From NCBI GenBank assembly GCA_963853835.1, contig OY970822.1, positions 48,820,404-48,884,403 on the forward strand: 64,000 nt of DNA, written 5' to 3'. The position numbers and the translations under genes were made by a program. Each line of letters opens with the position of its first letter. Within the stretch, counting starts at the first letter, position 1. Source of the DNA: Calendula officinalis. Taxonomy: Eukaryota > Streptophyta > Magnoliopsida > Asterales > Asteraceae. Shown in pieces: positions 58,091-64,000 of this stretch. Below the pieces are notes generated by a model, which did not search any database, was not told the DNA's origin, and was given only the letters and a program-made list of their open reading frames with translations.

Positions 58091-59710
58091 TTATGATTCG
58101 TCTAATAATGAGTGCAACTGTTGTCGGAAACTTGGGATGCTGGTTGCTTCAACAGCCATAACTAGACCCATTGGTCGATATTCTTTTAGCTGAAATAAAA
58201 GATAATAATATGCTACTTAAAAAATAAACAAAAGATTAAATAAAAATTTAATTAAAAAAATATGATGAACAGTAATTAGACTTGCCTCACTAGTGGTGAC
58301 TTGCTGTGATTGCAAAGGAAAGCAGAAGGACCATGCACTGAGCTGATACATTTGACAAACAATCAGCTAAATAAATAAATAATAATTTCAAGAATTGTGC
58401 ATAGTTGTAAGAAACCAAAAGTAGAGGGGTACATTATGAAATATTTCGTCTTCTGGCTTCAAGTAAATAATAGCTTCTGCACTTGAGCTACTACTAGTAC
58501 TACCCTTCTTTTTCCGCTCTCCACTTTTAAGCTAAATTTCAAAAAATAATTAAAAAAATAATAAGTTGTTATGATACAGGTGGCGATTTCGACCCACTTA
58601 CTTATGAACGGGTCGATTTTGACCCGACCCGCTTATTTCTAACAAGAGAAAGTGAGGTTACATTACCTTGTAGATTTTACTGACCAACAGATAATATTTG
58701 AAGCAAAATGACTTCCTAAGCTCATTTGTCGGCTTTCAAAAACAAAAACAATAATACATAACTTTCCAAAAGACGGTTAAATCAGTTATGATATAATATT
58801 TTATTCTAACTAACCTCATCTTCTGTAGCCCATAAAATTTCATCAAAAAGTCCATCATATAAAGGTGGTAAAAGCTGAGGTGGCGTGTTCACGACACGTT
58901 GGGAGATTAAAAGACCGACATCTGCCGCTTTTTCTTCTAAATATGATTTTAATTTATCTTTTATTTCTTTATCTTGACACATTGTTAACAGAAATTCTTT
59001 AATTTCCATCATACATTGACAATCCTGAATAATAAAACAAAATAACATCAGCTATACATGCAACTAAAAAGATTTATACACTTCAGAAGTTAAATGTTGA
59101 CCTTATATCTTTGTAAATTAAGATCAGAAACAAAGCCATAAATACTATTATCTTCATCATCTTCTATTTTAATAACTGTTCCTACGGTTGTTTGTTCCAA
59201 TATTAAGTCAAAAAAACTGGTCAAATTCCATTCTTTAGTATCCAGATAGGTCTGCATCAGAACCTTAACTCCATGGAAATCATCGGGCTTCGGGTCAAAA
59301 AAAGCAAAATCTGCTTGAACAACTCCCTTCAAAACTCAAATTAAATTTTAATAAATATAATCGTTATATAAAAACTTACTATAAATTTTAATAAATACAA
59401 TCTATAATTTGTAAATAATTACATCGAAATCATCTTCTGATGAAGAATCTTCAACTTCATCGTGAGAAGAAGGATATGATTCTTCTCTCTTTGCTTCTTT
59501 GTGTTTATCTTTTATGCAAAAAAAAAAACAAAAAACAGATTATTAGAAATGAAGATTACATTTTAAAATTACTAAATTGGGCATCATGCCTGTAGAATAT
59601 TCATTCTTGCCCTTGCGGGCAGAGGTAACTAAAGCCATAGAACGGGCCAAACGAGAGAAAGCGGGTTGGGACTTCTGTAGATGATTTCTTCTTGTTGGCT
59701 TTCTTGGCAT
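58091..59710 (-). CDS. BCCIP: BCCIP/BCP1-family protein, eight exons
   Basis: Plant homologue of BRCA2- and CDKN1A-interacting protein, equivalent to yeast Bcp1, a nuclear protein linked to ribosomal-protein chaperoning, export and cell-cycle control (family knowledge). My exon model: 59710-59590, 59508-59423, 59326-59102, 59024-58815, 58732-58667, 58531-58433, 58342-58286 and 58189-58091, 963 bp, 320 residues, all phases consistent. Exon 1 is basic (MPRKPTRRNHLQKSQPAFSR), exon 2 acidic (DEVEDSSSEDDFD). Exon 3 has VQADFAFFDPKPDDFHGVKV and LILEQTTVGTVIKIEDDEDN. Exon 4 has DVGLLISQRVVNTPPQLLPP and DEILWATEDE. Exon 6 holds IIYLKPEDEIFHN, exon 7 LSAWSFCFPLQ, exon 8 RPMGLVMAVEATSIPSFRQQ. Introns 1 and 7 have GC donors (CAG|GCATGA, GAG|GCAAGT); the others are GT-AG. 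No stop or frameshift. Confidence 0.92.
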
Positions 59711-60698
59711 TTTGATTGTACAAGAAAACCTAATTTCATATATATCATGGTAATGTTGAATTAGATTCACATTAAATACAGATATTTATAATATAATCAT
59801 ATCAATAACTTGTAAAAAAAGTGTAGCGATTTCATTAAAGTTGGAAATTTGTCTAAAATGTATGCATGTGATCATGAATATTTACATTTGTATTCATACA
59901 TCAATAGCTTAATATAATGAAAGTCCAAATTGCTAACAGATTCCTAACATATACACATGGATTTTGGTAGAGATTCCACATATCAGATAGCAATGTAATT
60001 TATTGCAAGCCCTAAAAGTACAGTTCTTATACACAAAAAAAGCTGATTTAGTCCTCAAACCCTAACAACAGAACTCATGCAGGTATCATGAATCATGCCA
60101 TGTTGTTCTGTCTTTTTTCATGGATATTTATGCATGATTGACAGTCAAAGTGCATATCTACATAACTATAAATACAGCAAACTTCAAAAATTCGAGCAAA
60201 ACCTGGGGGAAATGGCCCAGAGGGAAGAGGATTAGAGCAGTGTGAGGGTGGCCGGAGACTGAGGAATTGTTACTGCAAATGTTATGATAGATAATTTGTT
60301 AGGATTTGAATTAGAAGGCATAACAAATTCTATCTAGGTTTTCAAACTCATCAATAACATAATTCAATTCCTGTGAAAAAAGCTCAATTGAAATCACGTG
60401 AAAACCATTATAAACCTTATGCTGGACGGGAAGAAGGAAGCTATTTAAGCATAAAATTAGGGCTTTAATAGAACTAAATTACCTTGTTAATTAGTTTAAT
60501 AAGCAGCAGCTGCGACGAGAGTGACAAACTGAATACTGGAAAATGGTGAAAATAGGGATTTGGATGTATCACCGGGAATGGAGGATTCCTGAATATTTGG
60601 TGTTGATAGACCAAATACTCACTAATTTGATTTCTAGCTTTTTGGACAAACACTCCGGGGTTTGATTTTGAAATTTGACATAAAGCCTAATACGTATA
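59711..60698 (-). promoter_or_regulatory. Upstream region of BCCIP (5' UTR and promoter expected)
   Basis: About 990 bp between the start codon and the foldback element at 60699. No ORF of interest. An in-frame upstream ATG at 59770 is followed by an open frame into exon 1, but MPRKP at 59710 is the more likely start. No TATA box could be assigned with confidence. Confidence 0.4.
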
Positions 60699-61435
60699 GG
60701 GCAAAATGCGTAACCTGCTTTTCATCAAAGTTTATTTAAGGGTATATATTTTTGTTTTGATCACTAAAGGGTAACCTACTTTCCATTAAAGTTTATTTAA
60801 GGGCATGTACTTTTGTTTTGATCACTAAAGGGTAACCTACTTTCATAAAAGTATATAAAAAGGTAAAATGTGACTTGTGAAACTTGTTACCGGTAATCAA
60901 TTCTTATATTTGTTTCCCACGTGACTATTTAATGCTTATATGATTAGTTTTGTTTCACAGCCTTCAAACTAGCTCAAAATAAAGTCGATCAATTCTTCGT
61001 TCAAATTCCAAAATTCCATCTTTTCTTGAACTAATGATTAAGGTATGGAAACAAAACTGATCTAGTGACCCAAGTTAATCAAGTTCAAGACTCATCTCAG
61101 AAGCTCAACTTTAAGAACCAATACATGACCCTTTTTGAATTTATTGTTTGAGTAAAATGATTTAGAAACGAAGAAGCATGTACACTTTAAACTACTTTTT
61201 TTTTGTAACCGTTCATTTTGATTGGAACAGGTAAATTAAACTTGTTGAGTGAGTCATTTCCCCTTTTTATATACCTTTATGAAAGTAGGTTACCCTTTGA
61301 TCAATATTTATGAAAGTAGGTTACCCTTTGATCAACCTTTATGAAAGTATGTTACCCTTTAGTGATCAAAACAAAAGTACATACCCTTTAATGAATTTTG
61401 ATGGGAAGTAGGTTACCCTTCTATGGATTTTGCCC
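60699..61435. mobile_element. Mutator-like foldback element
   Basis: 737 bp, GGGCAAAATGCG to GGATTTTGCCC, flanked by an exact 9-bp duplication ATACGTATA at 60690-60698 and 61436-61444, the size typical of Mutator-like transposases. Both arms carry two to four copies of AAGGGTAACCTACTTTCAT and TTTTGTTTTGATCACTAAAG in inverted orientation. Non-coding centre. Confidence 0.9.
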
Positions 61436-61454
61436 ATACGTATACTATATTTTA

Positions 61455-61967
61455 GAAGGTGTTTATTCGAAAACTTCCAATGAGAGGTTTTTTAATAGGT
61501 TATTTGAATAATCTATATATTGACTTTTTATTATTGGAATTGATGAAGATGTCACTCCAACTACTTATTCTTCCCCAACCACTTGAATAACTTTTAATGT
61601 TTAATTCTTTTAGTCCATGTATTTAACAAGTTTACATTTTAAACCTATGTATATATTTATATGTGAATAATTTATTATTTTAATAACTATAAATTATAAC
61701 TTTATCATATTTCAATACTTTTTAAGGTCAAGCATTATAATATTTTATAAGAGACATTTTATAATAACATTAAGTTTTATAATGCTATATAATTTGTTTA
61801 ATTACATAAGTGAGATATTTATAAAACATTTGATATAGATAAAGGTAAATTAGTAATATTAGTGAAAAAATATTTCCACACCATTGGAGAGGTTTTCAAT
61901 TAATAAGTTATTAGTTGATGTGACAAGAGTAATAAGTCATTAGAGAGGTTAACCATTGTGGATGCTC
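61455..61967. mobile_element. Tourist-like MITE
   Basis: 513 bp between TTA at 61452-61454 and 61968-61970. Ends GAAGGTGTTTATTCG and, inverted, GAGCATCCACAATGG, with shared inner AATGAGAGG/AACCTCTC motifs. Terminal similarity is weak, so the left limit is tentative. Confidence 0.55.
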
Positions 61968-62007
61968 TTAGATTTTTTGGACTTATTTTTCTAGCTTCTG
62001 GATCTAT

Positions 62008-62179
62008 TAGGGGTGAGTATTTGGACCGAAAAAAACCGAACCAAAAACTGATCGAAACCGAACAGAAACCGATAACATGTTATCGGATGTTATCAGTTCG
62101 GTTTCGGTTTAAAAAATTCATCATTTTCGGTTTCGGTTTTATCGGTTTCGGTTTGGTTTTTGGACCGAGCTCACCCCTA
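62008..62179. mobile_element. Small hAT MITE with GGTTTCGG repeats
   Basis: 172 bp, TAGGGGTGAG to CTCACCCCTA, flanked by GGATCTAT (62000-62007) and GAATCTAT (62180-62187), 7 of 8. Almost all of it is CGAAACC/GGTTTCGG repeats around the palindrome ATAACATGTTAT. Confidence 0.9.
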
Positions 62180-62187
62180 GAATCTAT

Positions 62188-62955
62188 TATGAGTTAAAAC
62201 TATAATATAAGCTTAAAATAAACAAATAACTAGCCGAACAAAATTAGCTCATAATTAAGACTAATAGACCCGTCTCGATGGGACTCTTCGGTTGAGGGTT
62301 TCAGGGAAATCGAAGTCATCTTACCGTTGGCACACCCCTTCGGTTTGACGTCTTCGGTTTCAAAGCTCGATTCGGGGAAGAGACGAGGGATGGGTTCGGT
62401 TACATGTAGTGGGGTATTTGGTATTTTGTGGTGTATATATTTAGAATTTCATTATTGTGTAATAACACGTATTTTTTCGTTTAGAATGCTTATCGATCCT
62501 TCATTTTAAATTCAGTGTTTATTTGAAAAAGATTGTAAAAAATGACCACCTTATTTGAGATAAGATCGTATGTTCGATGCAAATAACAAACATTAATTTT
62601 GATTTGTCACTTACATTTGCTAAACTTTATATTCTTAGATTTCTTTCTTTGATTCTTTCATCGGAATACGAATGAGATCAGAAATGCCATCATTGGGGCA
62701 AACGATGCTACGTCACTCGGTTCGCGCACAACCCCGCCCCGTTTCTTCGTGCTGGGTCGTGAGCTATGTGAAGCGATAAAAAATGGGATCTATTGAGCTT
62801 TCACTAATAGTGACATAACTTATATCAGCAGTTTATGTTAAATCAGGACCACGTTAGCTTATACTAGAAAAGATATTCAACCGACATGTCCATATTATAA
62901 ATACTTCTTAAATTTAATTTTTAAGACGTGTCATTATAAAACATATTATACAAAA
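62188..62955. other. Intergenic, one unexplained GC-richer patch
   Basis: No gene called. 62660-62790 is GC-richer than its surroundings and includes GAAATGCCATCATTGGGGCA; it might be organelle-derived, but I cannot name a source gene. Confidence 0.4.
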
Positions 62956-62966
62956 CTAGGTTAAAA

Positions 62967-62984
62967 CCCGCGCGATGCGGCGGG
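62967..62984 (-). terminator. Helitron 3' terminal hairpin
   Basis: Minus strand CCCGCCGCATCGCGCGGG: a 5-bp GC stem around an 8-base loop, then TTTTAAC and the terminal CTAG. Such hairpins are taken to mark the transposition stop of Helitrons. Confidence 0.85.
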
Positions 62985-63140
62985 CTGCGAACTATATATT
63001 CCTGGCGATTAAAAGTCTATTGGTTACATATTTTTATAACGAATACAATACATAAGCATGAAAAATGTGCATAAAATATAGGTAACACGATAAACCTAAT
63101 TAAGTATAAAATACAGGGAAGAAATGTCTGTTTATGCGTG

Positions 63141-64000
63141 TTACTCATCATGTAAAACCTCTCGATACACCATGTTTGCTGTGTAAACTCCGTTGAGATT
63201 AAATTTTTTTACTGGAGTTACCAATACTTTTGTATTGTCACGTGAAATTCCTCTTGAAAGGGCAACGTAAAGTTGCCCATGCGAGAACACCAATTCCGGC
63301 AGATAAACGCCCACGTTTGGAATTGTCTGTCCTTGGGCTTTGTTGATTGTCATCGCAAAGCTTAACCTAACCGGAAACTGTTTTCTTTTCAACTTGAAAG
63401 GAAACATGTTGGCTTCACGGAGATAGGGGTATTCTTGGCAAGAAAACCCTTTTTCCAGCATGCTGGCCAACAGCTATTTCCGCATCAATTAGGTTTGGCT
63501 CAAACTTTCTGCATATAAGTCTCGTGCCATTACATAATCCCTGGGAGAACATGCGGGGGAATACCACTGACATTAAGCGAGTTTAAAAATTCCATAGGAT
63601 GAAATCCGTTTCTGTCATCCTAGGCTTCATCGAAACTGTAATATATTTGTTCCAAACCACAAAACGTATCGATCAACCTCTAGTTAAGTTCATCAACATG
63701 GTCGTTTTTGGTTGATAAGATAGCCCGAGAAATAATATAATTTGGTGAATTTCCGTTGACCTGCAGAGAATGAAATATCGCATTGATTAGGTCTTCCTTG
63801 GACCGAGCCATATCCTTGTACGGAATGGTCATGCCATCTGGAATTCGCATATACTTTTCATTGATGACTTCTTCATCTCCATCTCCGACTCGTAAAAGAA
63901 AATCGGAAAAACATGGATCCGTTCGCACTCGCATATTAAGAGTCAACCTTATCTTCTTAATCACAGACCATAACGGTGACATTCTTAGACTGGAAAACAA
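63141..64000 (-). pseudogene. Helitron PIF1-like helicase, C-terminal part
   Basis: SF1 helicase portion of the Rep/helicase protein. Frame 64000-63680 (still open at the window edge) gives IRLTLNMRVRTDPCFSDFLL, RIPDGMTIPYKDMARSKEDL and SRAILSTKNDHVDELN. After a gap with stops and frame changes (63679-63471), the frame 63470-63141 gives FPVRLSFAMTINKAQGQTIP (helicase motif V region) and VFSHGQLYVALSRGISRDNT (motif VI with its Arg). It ends 185 bp from the element's 3' terminus. The broken middle makes this copy inactive. The N-terminal Rep domain is outside the window. Confidence 0.92.

Larger units (their letters stand above)
62956..64000 (-). mobile_element. Helitron, 3' end, runs out of the window
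   Basis: On the minus strand the element ends in CTAG followed by host T, with a GC-rich hairpin (CCCGC...GCGGG, 62967-62984) about 7 bases before the end. This is the Helitron 3' signature. The helicase fragments upstream support it. Helitrons transpose by rolling-circle replication and make no target duplication. The 5' end is beyond 64000. Confidence 0.9.

Noticed and set aside
59543..59770. Upstream in-frame ATG at 59770 as BCCIP start
   Set aside because: Residues before MPRKP look like translated 5' UTR and not like a BCCIP N terminus; 59710 is preferred.
60699..61435. Repeated GGGTAACCTACTTT units considered as a CRISPR-like or satellite array
   Set aside because: Units are inverted between two arms and flanked by a 9-bp target duplication, so it is a foldback transposon in a plant genome.

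Overview
The window is nuclear DNA from a flowering plant. It has the AT-rich intergenic sequence, plant retrotransposon lineages (a chromovirus and several Ty1/copia types), PIF/Harbinger, hAT, Mutator-like, Stowaway, SINE and Helitron sequences, one intron-containing plant gene, and a fragment of plant mitochondrial cox3. I cannot name the species. An Asteraceae-like eudicot is only an impression. Almost everything here is transposable-element sequence, and the elements can be delimited because most keep target-site duplications (TSDs).

Layout. 1-12598: a decayed Ty1/copia element on the minus strand (5' LTR 12397-12598), split by a Ty3/gypsy chromovirus at 1797-10102 (TSD CATTC). 13310-14047: non-autonomous hAT (TSD ACAAAAAC). 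14087-16781: gypsy solo LTR (TSD GTTCG) with a (TA)68 tract. About 17416-17541: cox3 fragment of mitochondrial origin. 19131-19552: copia solo LTR (TSD GATAA). 20104-43703: a three-deep stack of copia elements. Element A (20109-43698, minus, TSD GTGTG) has gag and a second ORF but no recognisable pol. It is split by element B (22609-38855, minus, TSD GTGGG), which has decayed gag and pol. B is split inside its integrase by element C (26252-34482, plus, TSD CCATT), which has gag only. B's 5' LTR also carries a Harbinger MITE (38255-38588) related to the Harbinger at 43868-45718 just outside the stack. 46000-54860: foldback, SINE, hAT and Stowaway elements. 54861-57862: hAT-like element with a second Harbinger inside it. 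58091-59710: the only apparent host gene, a BCCIP/BCP1-family protein on the minus strand in eight exons. 60699-62179: Mutator-like foldback, Tourist-like MITE and small hAT. 62956-64000: the 3' end of a Helitron on the minus strand, running out of the window.

How the parts relate. Every transposon ORF here is damaged or incomplete. Elements B and C share related gag proteins and nearly the same polypurine tract, so gag-only C was probably mobilised by a B-like partner. By-eye LTR divergence agrees with the nesting (A more diverged than C; the chromovirus about 2%). The BCCIP gene has an intact reading frame with consistent intron phases. It appears to use two GC-AG introns and is closely bracketed by transposons, with an hAT end 229 bp past its stop codon.
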